From contig JAVBNA010000001.1 of assembly GCA_031551875.1 (NCBI GenBank), forward strand, positions 91,047 to 155,046: a stretch of 64,000 nucleotides of DNA, written 5' to 3'. A model generated the notes under the pieces. The model saw nothing but the letters and a program-made list of their open reading frames with translations, had not been told where the DNA came from and made no database searches. Positions 16,381 to 22,509 of this stretch are shown one piece after another. The stretch is from JAVBNA01 sp031551875. Lineage in GTDB: Bacteria; Bacillota; Clostridia; Oscillospirales; Acutalibacteraceae. The position numbers and the translations under genes are program-made. The stretch's first letter is position 1; every line of letters starts with the position of its first letter.

Positions 16381-16521
16381 GTGTACGGACTTATTTTCCT
16401 ACTGGTCACAGCAATCGTGTGCTTGATCCTTTTCAGGAAGCTCGACTTTGGCGGGTTTTGGGTTTACTTTGCTTGGGTTGCTTTTTGCCTCGTTGTAGGC
16501 GCTTTCGCTCTTTTGGGGTGA
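16381..16521 (+). CDS. 46-aa membrane protein
   Basis: GTG 16381 lies 5-6 bp after GGGGTGA and opens a 46-residue frame with two hydrophobic helices (YGLIFLLVTAIVCLILF and WVYFAWVAFCLVVGAFALL) separated by RKLDFGG. An in-frame GTG at 16372 is possible. It may be a holin-like or superinfection-related peptide, but sequence alone does not say. Confidence 0.5.
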   Translation: MYGLIFLLVTAIVCLILFRKLDFGGFWVYFAWVAFCLVVGAFALLG

Positions 16522-16632
16522 GGCGATTACAGAATTCCCTCCTCAAGTGTATTTACCCCCATATTACCACAAAAAGAGAATTCATTCAACAAAAACCGCC
16601 CCCGCCTGAGGCGGAGAAAGGAGGACAACCGC

Positions 16633-16938
16633 ATGCCACGTAGAGCTCCTGTAAGGCCGTTTACCGACTGGGATGAAATCCCTGTAGTCTTTGATGCCGG
16701 AATCATGGCAAGGATTTCTGGGTACACCATAGAAACCGTAAAGAAAAAAACGCAACTTGGCCAGCTTCCAGGCATCAAAACCTGTGAGGGTGAGGAGTGG
16801 AGATATGAAAAAACCACGGTCATGAATCATTACGGCGTTGACCCGATATCTTGTATGTCGGAAAAACGGCTCAATGACTTTCTGTTCACCATCCAAAAAA
16901 CGCTCTTAATCCTTTCGGAAAAACTTAACACCGCATAG
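16633..16938 (+). CDS. Helix-turn-helix (excisionase-like) DNA-binding protein
   Basis: The 101-residue protein begins with a segment resembling MerR/HTH_17 winged helices (DEIPVVFDAGIMARISGYTI, then ETVKKKTQLGQLPGIKTCEG and EEWRYEKTTVMNHYGV), the pattern of excisionases and small phage DNA-binding proteins. It has a strong ribosome site (AAAGGAGG) preceded by a GGCGG-type hairpin. It is the only visible candidate for a recombination directionality factor of the integrase, although it lies 5 kb from int. Confidence 0.6.
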   Translation: MPRRAPVRPFTDWDEIPVVFDAGIMARISGYTIETVKKKTQLGQLPGIKTCEGEEWRYEKTTVMNHYGVDPISCMSEKRLNDFLFTIQKTLLILSEKLNTA

Positions 16939-16978
16939 CTAATTCCATTTGGGAAAAGTTAAAAAAGGAGGTTACACC

Positions 16979-17179
16979 ATGAAAGCTATAGCCCGCATCA
17001 TCTTCTATCTATACCTAACAATCGCCTGCGTACTGATCTACGCCCAGCTTCCCGTGATGATCAACTTCATCCCCGGCCATTTCTACGGCTTTGATCTATC
17101 CGCCAGTATATTGTTTGTGCCGATCCTCATTGCAGCGCTTGATCTTTACAGGTGGGACAAGCGAAAGGAGAAAATATGA
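16979..17179 (+). CDS. 66-aa membrane protein
   Basis: ATG 16979 follows AAGGAGG and gives 66 residues with two membrane helices (about 4-26 and 38-58) and a basic end (YRWDKRKEKI). Its stop overlaps the start of the next gene as ATGA. No family recognised. Confidence 0.6.
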   Translation: MKAIARIIFYLYLTIACVLIYAQLPVMINFIPGHFYGFDLSASILFVPILIAALDLYRWDKRKEKI

Positions 17180-17349
17180 CAAGGACAGTTAAAAATAGGC
17201 TGTGGTGGCTGTCTCTCGGCCTACTAATCGGTCTGATGCCGTACATATACCACTTGGCAGATTCGGCGCGGTACAGCCCCGGAGCGGGCAGTGAAGCCTT
17301 TATATTGCCCGCGCTGGTCGTGGCGTATTTTTGTAAAAAGTATTGGTAA
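17176..17349 (+). CDS. 57-aa membrane protein
   Basis: The 57-residue product starts MTRTVKNRLWWLSLGLLIGL and has two hydrophobic segments ending AYFCKKYW. AAAGGAG precedes the ATG, which overlaps the upstream stop. It is the middle gene of a tightly packed run leading into the lysis genes. Function unknown. Confidence 0.6.
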   Translation: MTRTVKNRLWWLSLGLLIGLMPYIYHLADSARYSPGAGSEAFILPALVVAYFCKKYW

Positions 17350-17368
17350 AAAAAGGAGGAAACACATA

Positions 17369-17782
17369 ATGAAAGGCACATTCTTTATAACTTTAGATTA
17401 CTTAAAAAGCCTCAACGCATGGGGCTCCAGGCTGAGGGCATTTGAGAAGGAATTTCCGGACGGTGGCGAATATCAGACCGTATTGGACAAGTGCGCGGAT
17501 GGCGGACAAATCGGGCTCAGCTTCGGAGCGTGGCTGTTACATAAGGTCGGACGCACTGAGGATGTCCGAATGTACGATGAAACCGTCAATAGTCCGGAAA
17601 AACAAATCATTTTTGCCGGGCGGATTGAGTTTAAGTTCGGAGCGGCCGTAAAGACGCTCATTGCTGGCTGGGGCATCAAGGCTGGCGAGGGCATCAAGGC
17701 TGGCGAGGGCATCAAGGCTGGCGAGGGCATCGAGGCTGGCGAGGGCATCGAGGCTGGCGAGGGCATCGAGGCTGGCAATTAA
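17369..17782 (+). CDS. Phage protein with hexapeptide GI(K/E)AGE repeats
   Basis: The 137-residue protein has an N-terminal domain (about 1-95, MKGTFFITLDYLKSLNAWGS; LLHKVGRTEDV) found in Clostridia phage proteins of unknown function. It is followed by six tandem copies of the six-residue unit G-I-K/E-A-G-E encoded by an 18-bp DNA repeat. An Ile every six residues is compatible with a beta-helix coil. Its last codons run into the endolysin frame, and the C-terminus found after the repeats in similar proteins appears to be missing. It has a strong AAGGAGG site. Confidence 0.7.
   Translation: MKGTFFITLDYLKSLNAWGSRLRAFEKEFPDGGEYQTVLDKCADGGQIGLSFGAWLLHKVGRTEDVRMYDETVNSPEKQIIFAGRIEFKFGAAVKTLIAGWGIKAGEGIKAGEGIKAGEGIEAGEGIEAGEGIEAGN
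17672..17776 (+). repeat. 18-bp tandem repeat, 5.8 copies
   Basis: The unit GGCATC(A/G)AGGCTGGCGAG repeats at 17672, 17690, 17708, 17726, 17744 and 17762 (last copy 15 bp). The only variation is AAG in the first three copies and GAG in the last three. Being 18 bp, gain or loss of a unit keeps both overlapping frames open. Confidence 0.95.
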
Positions 17783-18401
17783 AACCTACAGCGTCAAAGC
17801 AGACGGAAACAAAAAACTCTCGACCAATTTCACTGTGCGCGAATTCGCATGTAAGGACGGCAGCGACAAGGTGTTGATTGACAGCAATCTGGTCAGCATT
17901 CTGCAAAACATCCGCAGCCATTTTGGCGCCGCGGTCAAGATCAATTCGGGGTATCGCACCGCGTCGCACAATAAGGCGGTGGGCGGCGCTACCAATTCCA
18001 ACCACATGAAGGGTATCGCTGCTGATATCGTTGTATCCGGCGTCGATGAAACAAAAGTTGCCCAGTATGCGGAATCCATCGGCGTCAAGGGCATCGGGCT
18101 GTACACAAAAAAGAACTTCACTCATGTCGACACCCGGACAAGCAAGTCTTTCTGGAAGAACACCGGCAGCGATGACAAGCCCGTATCCACGCATGGGGGC
18201 TACACTGAACCTACCACGACCCTCCGTGTCGGCTCAAAGGGGGACGGTGTGCGCTGGGTGCAGCAGAAGCTTAAAATCACGGTTGATGGCTCGTTCGGCC
18301 CCAAGACGGAAACGGCGGTGCGCACTTTCCAGCGGAGGAACAGTCTGGTGGCCGATGGGGTTGTGGGGGCCAAGACGAAGGGAGCCTTGCAAAAAGAATA
18401 A
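17772..18401 (+). CDS. Endolysin: M15 peptidase plus peptidoglycan-binding domain
   Basis: The enzyme should cut peptidoglycan cross-links or act as D-Ala-D-Ala carboxypeptidase during lysis. The M15_3 domain (about 15-130) has zinc ligands His78 and Asp85 (SNHMKGIAAD) and His118 (FTHVD), and a C-terminal PG_binding_1 domain (about 150-207, LRVGSKGDGVRWVQQKL; FGPKTETAVRTFQ). Similar endolysins start M-A-I-K-T-Y; here that position is CTG (17772), followed by GCA-ATT-AAA, and it overlaps the stop of the repeat gene. It has no separate ribosome site. A TTG at 17661 would add an N-terminal tail made of the repeat read in another frame (RASRLA units). Confidence 0.85.
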   Translation: MAIKTYSVKADGNKKLSTNFTVREFACKDGSDKVLIDSNLVSILQNIRSHFGAAVKINSGYRTASHNKAVGGATNSNHMKGIAADIVVSGVDETKVAQYAESIGVKGIGLYTKKNFTHVDTRTSKSFWKNTGSDDKPVSTHGGYTEPTTTLRVGSKGDGVRWVQQKLKITVDGSFGPKTETAVRTFQRRNSLVADGVVGAKTKGALQKE

Positions 18402-18457
18402 ATCTCCGTGTTTATAAATAGACTGAATTCTTCTTTTAATATTTAGGAGGTAAAGCC

Positions 18458-18703
18458 ATGGACATCAAAAACATATCAGCCGGCACGATCGCCCGCACCG
18501 CTGTGCTTCTGCTCACCTTGATCAACCAGGTGTTGACCATCCTCGGCTACTGTCCACTTGGCATCGAGGACGGACAGCTGGAGCTTCTGATCTCGACCGC
18601 TTGGACGATTGGCGCGGCCGTCTGGGGGTTCTGGAAAAACAATTCCTTCACCAGCGCGGCGCAGGCGGGGGATAATGTAATGAAGGGGCTGAAAAGCGAA
18701 TAG
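18458..18703 (+). CDS. SPP1-type phage holin
   Basis: This 81-residue protein has two membrane helices (about 10-30, ARTAVLLLTLINQVLTILGY, and 45-62, LLISTAWTIGAAVWGFW) and a charged C-terminus (FTSAAQAGDNVMKGLKSE), matching holins of the SPP1 family that open the membrane for endolysin. It has a strong AGGAGG site, follows the endolysin after 56 bp, and is followed by a terminator. Confidence 0.88.
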   Translation: MDIKNISAGTIARTAVLLLTLINQVLTILGYCPLGIEDGQLELLISTAWTIGAAVWGFWKNNSFTSAAQAGDNVMKGLKSE

Positions 18704-18712
18704 ATATGAGGA

Positions 18713-18754
18713 AGCCCCTCCTGTGGCCGGTTAGCTGTGGGAGGGGCTGTTTTG
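18713..18754 (+). terminator. Terminator after the lysis cassette
   Basis: The 9-bp stem AGCCCCTCC (18713-18721) / GGAGGGGCT (18740-18748) is followed by GTTTTGTTAT, directly after the holin gene. Confidence 0.8.
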
Positions 18755-18964
18755 TTATATTCCGTCAAGAGCTTCGATCGCCGCTTGCAAGGCACAGACA
18801 ATCTTGTCGTATCGCCCCGCCTGCTTACTGCAATCCCCGTAGTTTTCGCAAGCAAACCTATACTGCCCTTTTGCGGCAACCATCTGGCGCTTGAGCGTGT
18901 CGCGCTGCGATATCAGGTGAAGTGTAAGCTGCCGCTGGATCTCGTTAAATGTCACGTCCGTCAT
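18755..18964 (-). CDS. Small phage-type helical protein
   Basis: Using ATG 18964 after GGAGGG, the product has 69 residues starting MTDVTFNEIQRQLTLHLISQ. It is predicted to be helical and contains two cysteines near its middle. It lies 1 bp after the upstream gene's stop, in an operon. No function recognised. Confidence 0.6.
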   Translation of the reverse strand: MTDVTFNEIQRQLTLHLISQRDTLKRQMVAAKGQYRFACENYGDCSKQAGRYDKIVCALQAAIEALDGI

Positions 18965-18965
18965 C

Positions 18966-19283
18966 TCAAATCCCTCCGTTCTTTCTGCCGGGTTTTGCCG
19001 CCTCATACCGCTCGTAAGTTGCGTAAGCCTGATTTTGGAAATCTACCAGACATAAGCCAAAACAGTGTACCGCTACACCCATAACCGCTTGATATGCAGC
19101 CTTTGCGGCTGCAACCTTTTCGCTGTACTCGTTGATTTCGCGCTCATTAGCCTCCCGGTCGACGACCAACTCACAAATTTTGTCTTGATAGATCGCCCTT
19201 TCTTGAATGTGCCTGACAGCCTCTTGGATTAAATTGCGCCTAATATCTTCCCGAACAACTTCTGGTGTATTGATGCTTATCAT
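18966..19283 (-). CDS. Small helical protein of unknown function
   Basis: ATG 19283 is 8 bp after GGAGG and gives 105 residues (MISINTPEVVREDIRRNLIQ). It is highly charged, probably a long coiled helix up to about residue 65 (EREINEYSEKVAAAKAAYQAV), then a Cys-containing segment. The ORF could begin at 19298. It is co-transcribed with the next minus gene. Confidence 0.6.
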   Translation of the reverse strand: MISINTPEVVREDIRRNLIQEAVRHIQERAIYQDKICELVVDREANEREINEYSEKVAAAKAAYQAVMGVAVHCFGLCLVDFQNQAYATYERYEAAKPGRKNGGI

Positions 19284-19341
19284 CTTCATGCCCTCCATAA
19301 TCTTTTTGTTGGTATTTCCTTTTGTCTGTCTATATTGTAAT

Positions 19342-19419
19342 ACATGTACCCATACATTTCAATTGACAAAGCCACCAAACATGTACCCATGTATTTGTGC
19401 ATTTCTTACATGTACACAT
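19342..19419. promoter_or_regulatory. Triple operator repeat before the RHH gene
   Basis: The 12-bp word ACATGTACCCAT or close variants occurs at 19342-19353, 19379-19390 and 19408-19419 (ACATGTACACAT), spaced 37 and 29 bp. A -10-like TACAAT lies at 19434-19439. The palindromic ACATGT cores fit binding by a dimeric ribbon-helix-helix protein, such as the product of the next gene. Confidence 0.6.
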
Positions 19420-19457
19420 ACAACTGTTTATGGTACAATGTAGACGGAGGTGGATTT

Positions 19458-19655
19458 ATGCCTATAAGCGAAGCAAGGAAGCGAGCAAATCAGAAATACA
19501 TCGAAAAGCAGGATGAAATAAAGGTGCGTGTCCCAAAGGGCATGAAAAAGAAAATACAGGACTATGTCAGAGGCTTTAATCCGCGCATCAGTGTAAATGA
19601 GTATATAAACAAACTGATAGAATTTGACATGCTTGAAAACGCACAAGACGAATAG
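19458..19655 (+). CDS. Arc-like ribbon-helix-helix regulator
   Basis: The 65-residue protein has the layout of Arc/MetJ repressors: a basic N-terminus, a strand (KQDEIKVRVPKGMKKKIQDY) and two helices (FNPRISVNEYINKLIEFDML). Such proteins bind DNA as dimers and often repress their own gene. GGAGGTGG precedes ATG 19458. Three operator-like repeats lie upstream and a strong terminator lies downstream, so it is an independent unit. No toxin gene is adjacent on the same strand. Confidence 0.7.
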   Translation: MPISEARKRANQKYIEKQDEIKVRVPKGMKKKIQDYVRGFNPRISVNEYINKLIEFDMLENAQDE

Positions 19656-19665
19656 GACATGAAAA

Positions 19666-19704
19666 CCCCGCCCAAGGAGTGATCCAGGGCGGGGCTGTTT
19701 TTTT
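19666..19704 (+). terminator. Terminator after the RHH gene
   Basis: The 8-bp GC stem CCCCGCCC (19666-19673) / GGGCGGGG (19687-19694) is followed by CTGTTTTTTT. Confidence 0.88.
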
Positions 19705-19709
19705 GCGCA

Positions 19710-20093
19710 TCACTTTCCGTTTGATCCCTTGTCTCCAAACAGAAAGCCCAAGAAAGTGAAAAATGCGTATTGAACGGGTTGGAAAAGGTTTTCAAAAACA
19801 TCCTTGAATGCAGCTACCCAAAAGGAGAGAATGAAAGCGGCAGCGCATAGTAATATGAGGAACGCAACCATCCAGGCAATAAGTTTTCTAGCAAGCTTTT
19901 GATTGTAATGGCTATTGCTTGCATCGGACTGTTGTTTAAGGCTGTTTATTTCTTTTTGCGTAAGAGAGCGGTCAAAAACGGCAAAACCGCTAATTTGCTT
20001 TTGATATGACGCAGGAGGAGCCTCTTCTTCGATGGTCGGCTCAACAATGGTGCAAGGCTGAACGTCGCTACGCGAAATATCTTTTTCCGTCAT
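19710..20093 (-). CDS. Two-helix membrane protein paired with the Panacea gene (candidate toxin)
   Basis: The 127-residue protein has an acidic soluble N-terminal half (IVEPTIEEEAPPASYQKQIS) and two hydrophobic helices at the C-terminus (LIAWMVAFLILLCAAAFILS and VQYAFFTFLGFLFG), ending DKGSNGK. ATG 20093 follows GGAGG at 9 bp. Its start lies inside the 3' end of the upstream Panacea-domain gene (26 bp overlap), so the two are translated together. Small membrane proteins are among the known partners of Panacea antitoxins. The toxin role is inferred only from this arrangement; a plain accessory membrane protein is the alternative. Confidence 0.6.
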   Translation of the reverse strand: MTEKDISRSDVQPCTIVEPTIEEEAPPASYQKQISGFAVFDRSLTQKEINSLKQQSDASNSHYNQKLARKLIAWMVAFLILLCAAAFILSFWVAAFKDVFENLFQPVQYAFFTFLGFLFGDKGSNGK

Positions 20094-20520
20094 TGGCAAT
20101 ATCCTCCGCCTTTAAAAAGCTTCCCATGCGTTCGGTCTTGCACCACGCGCTCCCCTCTTGGTGCGTCAGTTTTGAGAGGTCTATGCCACTTAGGGGTCCA
20201 AACCTATCCCAAACCTCATTAAAGCAACTTAAAAACAGCGGATTGTTTTCATCGGCGACTCGAGCTTCTCCCCCGGAGTTTATATAAAACTCATCAATGG
20301 GACGTGAGCCAAACGCCTTAAATTCTGTGTAAACCTCGGAAAGCACAGGACCATAAGGCCATTTCTCAAACTGGTCAGAAAACAGCGGAATGTTATGGTT
20401 CGCATAGAAACGAGCATACAGAAAATAAAGAAGCTTTTGCATTTTCATGGGACTTACGGAAATACCGGTTTCTAGCGAACGCTTTATGAAATTATTTGCA
20501 AATACTAACGGAGACAACAT
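20068..20520 (-). CDS. panA: Panacea-domain (DUF4065/SocA-like) protein, putative antitoxin
   Basis: The 150-residue protein carries the Panacea signature: ANNFIKRSLETGISVSPMKM then QKLLYFLYARFYANHNIPLF, and EKWPYGPVLSEVYTEFKAFG. Panacea proteins are known as antitoxins that neutralise diverse toxins encoded next to them; some members act as proteolytic adaptors. ATG 20520 follows AAAGGAGGTC; the longer frame to 20583 is not supported. It is the first gene of a two-gene operon with its own promoter at the right end of the element, a typical place for stability or defence cargo. Confidence 0.8.
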   Translation of the reverse strand: MLSPLVFANNFIKRSLETGISVSPMKMQKLLYFLYARFYANHNIPLFSDQFEKWPYGPVLSEVYTEFKAFGSRPIDEFYINSGGEARVADENNPLFLSCFNEVWDRFGPLSGIDLSKLTHQEGSAWCKTERMGSFLKAEDIANDGKRYFA

Positions 20521-20545
20521 AATGTAGACCTCCTTTCTCAACTTT

Positions 20546-20574
20546 ATCTTACCAAAACATAACAAAATTATCAA
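20546..20574 (-). promoter_or_regulatory. Promoter of the Panacea operon
   Basis: On the minus strand TTGATA (20569-20574) and TAAGAT (20546-20551) are separated by 17 bp, ending 25 bp before the start codon. Confidence 0.7.
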
Positions 20575-20743
20575 GCCTTTCAAGCATTGTTTTTACATTA
20601 TATGCTTTTAAGGCTAAGCTATGCGGACGGCATCTTCCCCCTGGTGGGATTTTGACTTGCACCTTGACTTGCATCTTTTTGTTTCTAAGGGCTCAAAAGC
20701 GTTCTAAGTGTAGAATTTTGCAGGTATATATGAAAAAATAAAA

Positions 20744-20780
20744 TCCCCTGAAACCTGCATAAACACTAGGCTTCAAGGGA
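20744..20780 (-). terminator. Element-supplied terminator for tRNA-Thr
   Basis: An imperfect 13-bp stem (20744-20756 with 20768-20780) reads on the minus strand followed by TTTTATTTTTT. It lies 10 bp beyond the tRNA 3' end and resembles the original terminator at 10517-10551, so the element brought a replacement. Confidence 0.7.
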
Positions 20781-20789
20781 CTTTTTCGC

Positions 20790-20834
20790 TGGAGCTCCCG
20801 GTCGGACTCGAACCGACGACCTGCGCATTACGAA
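20790..20834 (-). repeat. attR: 45-bp repeat forming the tRNA-Thr 3' half
   Basis: Identical to 10562-10606. It starts at the CCA end of the tRNA and ends at the first base of the anticodon loop, where the crossover probably took place. Confidence 0.92.
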
Positions 20835-20865
20835 TGCGCTGCTCTACCAACTGAGCCACGGAAGC
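20790..20865 (-). tRNA. tRNA-Thr (anticodon CGT)
   Basis: The 76-nt gene folds into a full cloverleaf: acceptor GCTTCCG/CGGGAGC, D arm GCTC/GAGC, anticodon stem GCGCA/TGCGC with loop TTCGTAA (CGT, reads ACG), T arm GTCGG-TTCGAGT-CCGAC, and encoded CCA. Its 3' 45 nt come from the integrated element. Confidence 0.96.
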
Positions 20866-20879
20866 AAAACGTCTAATAG

Positions 20880-20908
20880 ACTATAGCATATCTTAAAAAA
20901 CTTGTCAA
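20880..20908 (-). promoter_or_regulatory. Promoter of tRNA-Thr
   Basis: TTGACA (20903-20908) and TATAGT (20880-20885) on the minus strand are separated by 17 bp and lie 15 bp before the tRNA. Confidence 0.85.
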
Positions 20909-21111
20909 TCAAAAAATGCGGCTTACTTTAAGATGTGACTATTAACATCAAGAAGTGAAAAAACATCCCGGCGAATTACCGTGGTGTTCTTTCACTGTTA
21001 TTTCATTTTATTGTTTGAATTGGTTATAATAAATCAAGAAATTTAAACCGTAGCTTCAAATCAGGCTTCATCGCAGTAAATTTTATACCATTCAAACAGG
21101 AGAATAAATAT

Positions 21112-21516
21112 ATGATTTCCATCACCTTAAAGCGCTTGAGACAGAATAACAGCTTTACGCAGCAGCAGGTTGCTGATGCGCTCAACATTGACCGCTCAAC
21201 CTATGCGTATTATGAATCGGGAAAAACAACTCCCGATATCAATGCCCTGATTAAGCTTGCCCGGATTTTCAACGTGTCCTTCAACGACCTGCTTGAGGAC
21301 GAAAATCTTCCGCAGGGTGTTTCAGATTCCGGCGGTATGGAATATCGGTATCAGAACCGTGCGCGTTTTTCCAACACGGTCTATGAGCTGACCAAGCCGG
21401 AAAAGCAGTTGATCATCTATTTCCGCATCCTGTCACCGGAACGTCAGAAGGAACTGCTCGATTCCATGTCAGATGAGATTGAAATGAACGAGCGCAAAAA
21501 GAAGGAAGAAAAATAA
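21112..21516 (+). CDS. XRE-family transcriptional regulator
   Basis: The 134-residue protein has a clear N-terminal XRE helix-turn-helix (about residues 3-60; NNSFTQQQVADALNIDRSTY) and a C-terminal region (RFSNTVYELTKPEKQLIIYF) resembling chromosomal XRE regulators of Clostridia. It lies just outside the element. A TATAAT at 21025-21030 may belong to its promoter, and an imperfect inverted repeat (AGTGAAAAAACA ... TGTTCTTTCACT, about 20955-20997) upstream could be its operator. Targets unknown. Confidence 0.85.
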   Translation: MISITLKRLRQNNSFTQQQVADALNIDRSTYAYYESGKTTPDINALIKLARIFNVSFNDLLEDENLPQGVSDSGGMEYRYQNRARFSNTVYELTKPEKQLIIYFRILSPERQKELLDSMSDEIEMNERKKKEEK

Positions 21517-21533
21517 AGATCTGTCAATTGAAG

Positions 21534-21572
21534 CGGCATCTCTGTGAAAACATCGCAGAGATGCCGTTTTTT
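21534..21572 (+). terminator. Terminator after the XRE gene
   Basis: A perfect 11-bp stem CGGCATCTCTG (21534-21544) / CAGAGATGCCG (21556-21566) is followed by TTTTTT. Confidence 0.92.
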
Positions 21573-21627
21573 ACTGTGCTGCTTTCAAGTAAAGAGCCTG
21601 TACAAACTTGTTGCACATGGGTATGAA

Positions 21628-21656
21628 TTGCGCACAAGTGCACATTGTGCTATAAT
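21628..21656 (+). promoter_or_regulatory. Promoter of the membrane lipoprotein gene with overlapping palindrome
   Basis: TTGCGC (21628-21633) and TATAAT (21651-21656) are 17 bp apart. Between them GCACAA-N7-TTGTGC forms a perfect 6-bp inverted repeat that could be an operator. Confidence 0.65.
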
Positions 21657-21687
21657 GGACACAGAAAATACGACTGGAGCCGAAATT

Positions 21688-22497
21688 ATGAAAAAGTGGA
21701 TCAGCTTTTTTGGATTTGCGATTCTTTTGTTTTTGCTGATGTCGGGTTGTGACCGGACGACCATCACGGAAAAGCCGGGCAACCATCTGTATCAGGCTGG
21801 CGATGAAATCCATATGATCGACATTGATTCGAGGGAAACACTTGGGACACTGACGATCGTGGATACGTCCCTGCTGAAGGACGAGCCCTTTATGGTGCGC
21901 AAGGAAGTTCATGCTCAGAAGGAGGCATCCGGCGCTGAAGGATTGGGATATGAGGAGGCCGAATACCAGCAACTGGTGCAGATCTATTATACATATGACA
22001 ATCACGGCTCAGGGAAGACACTGTCCGAATTGAATTTCAGGGCATATGACGATTCCGGTCAAATCGCAGAAATCAATCCGGATACACAGTACGAGAGACA
22101 AGATCGAGAGGGCACACAGAGCTTTGAGGCCGCGCTGTGCAGCAGAAGCGACCGAATCGAAATAAACTTTGGCTACAGCATCTTGCAGCTCAGGCCCACC
22201 GCTCGGATCGAGCTGTTTTTGACTGAAAACCAGGGCAAAGTGATCAACGAAGAATTCTCCGATGTAAGTAGCGGTAAAGAGAGCAGCGCGGTATCATCAG
22301 AAGTGAGCAGAGCACAGGTTGAACGTAGGGAGACATCGGCGGGATGGATTAACTCGGTTGACGCCGGACAGTCCGAAGACAGTTTTGAGGGGCGGGCGGG
22401 TCTCCTGTTCCAGACTGGGATTATATTCATTTTGCTGCTTGTGATTCTCGTGCTTGCTGTTGTTGTGGTCGTGCTGCTCTGCACGAGAAAAAGATAA
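21688..22497 (+). CDS. Lipoprotein with C-terminal membrane helix, unknown function
   Basis: ATG 21688 (after TGGAG) gives 269 residues: a signal peptide with a Cys in FAILLFLLMSGC, a beta-rich middle domain (about 35-190; VQIYYTYDNHGSGKTLSELN), a Ser-rich linker (about 195-235) and a C-terminal membrane helix (IIFILLLVILVLAVVVVVLL) with basic end CTRKR. Both ends may be membrane-attached, which is unusual. Likely a surface sensor or anchor; no family is recognised with confidence. Confidence 0.7.
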   Translation: MKKWISFFGFAILLFLLMSGCDRTTITEKPGNHLYQAGDEIHMIDIDSRETLGTLTIVDTSLLKDEPFMVRKEVHAQKEASGAEGLGYEEAEYQQLVQIYYTYDNHGSGKTLSELNFRAYDDSGQIAEINPDTQYERQDREGTQSFEAALCSRSDRIEINFGYSILQLRPTARIELFLTENQGKVINEEFSDVSSGKESSAVSSEVSRAQVERRETSAGWINSVDAGQSEDSFEGRAGLLFQTGIIFILLLVILVLAVVVVVLLCTRKR

Positions 22498-22509
22498 AGG
22501 GGAAAAATA

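Larger units (their letters stand above)
10562..20834. mobile_element. Integrated prophage remnant or satellite-like element in tRNA-Thr(CGT)
   Basis: The element is bounded by 45-bp direct repeats (starts 10,228 bp apart), with a tyrosine integrase only 31 bp from the left repeat, the usual arrangement for tRNA-targeting elements. The right repeat supplies the 3' half of the tRNA, so the tRNA stays functional. Cargo includes a repressor/Cro switch, DinD, HNH nuclease, endolysin and holin, RHH regulator and a Panacea gene. No terminase, portal, capsid, tail, primase or conjugation gene is visible, so it is defective or depends on a helper. Many genes are very short and have AAGGAGG ribosome sites. 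Confidence 0.9.
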
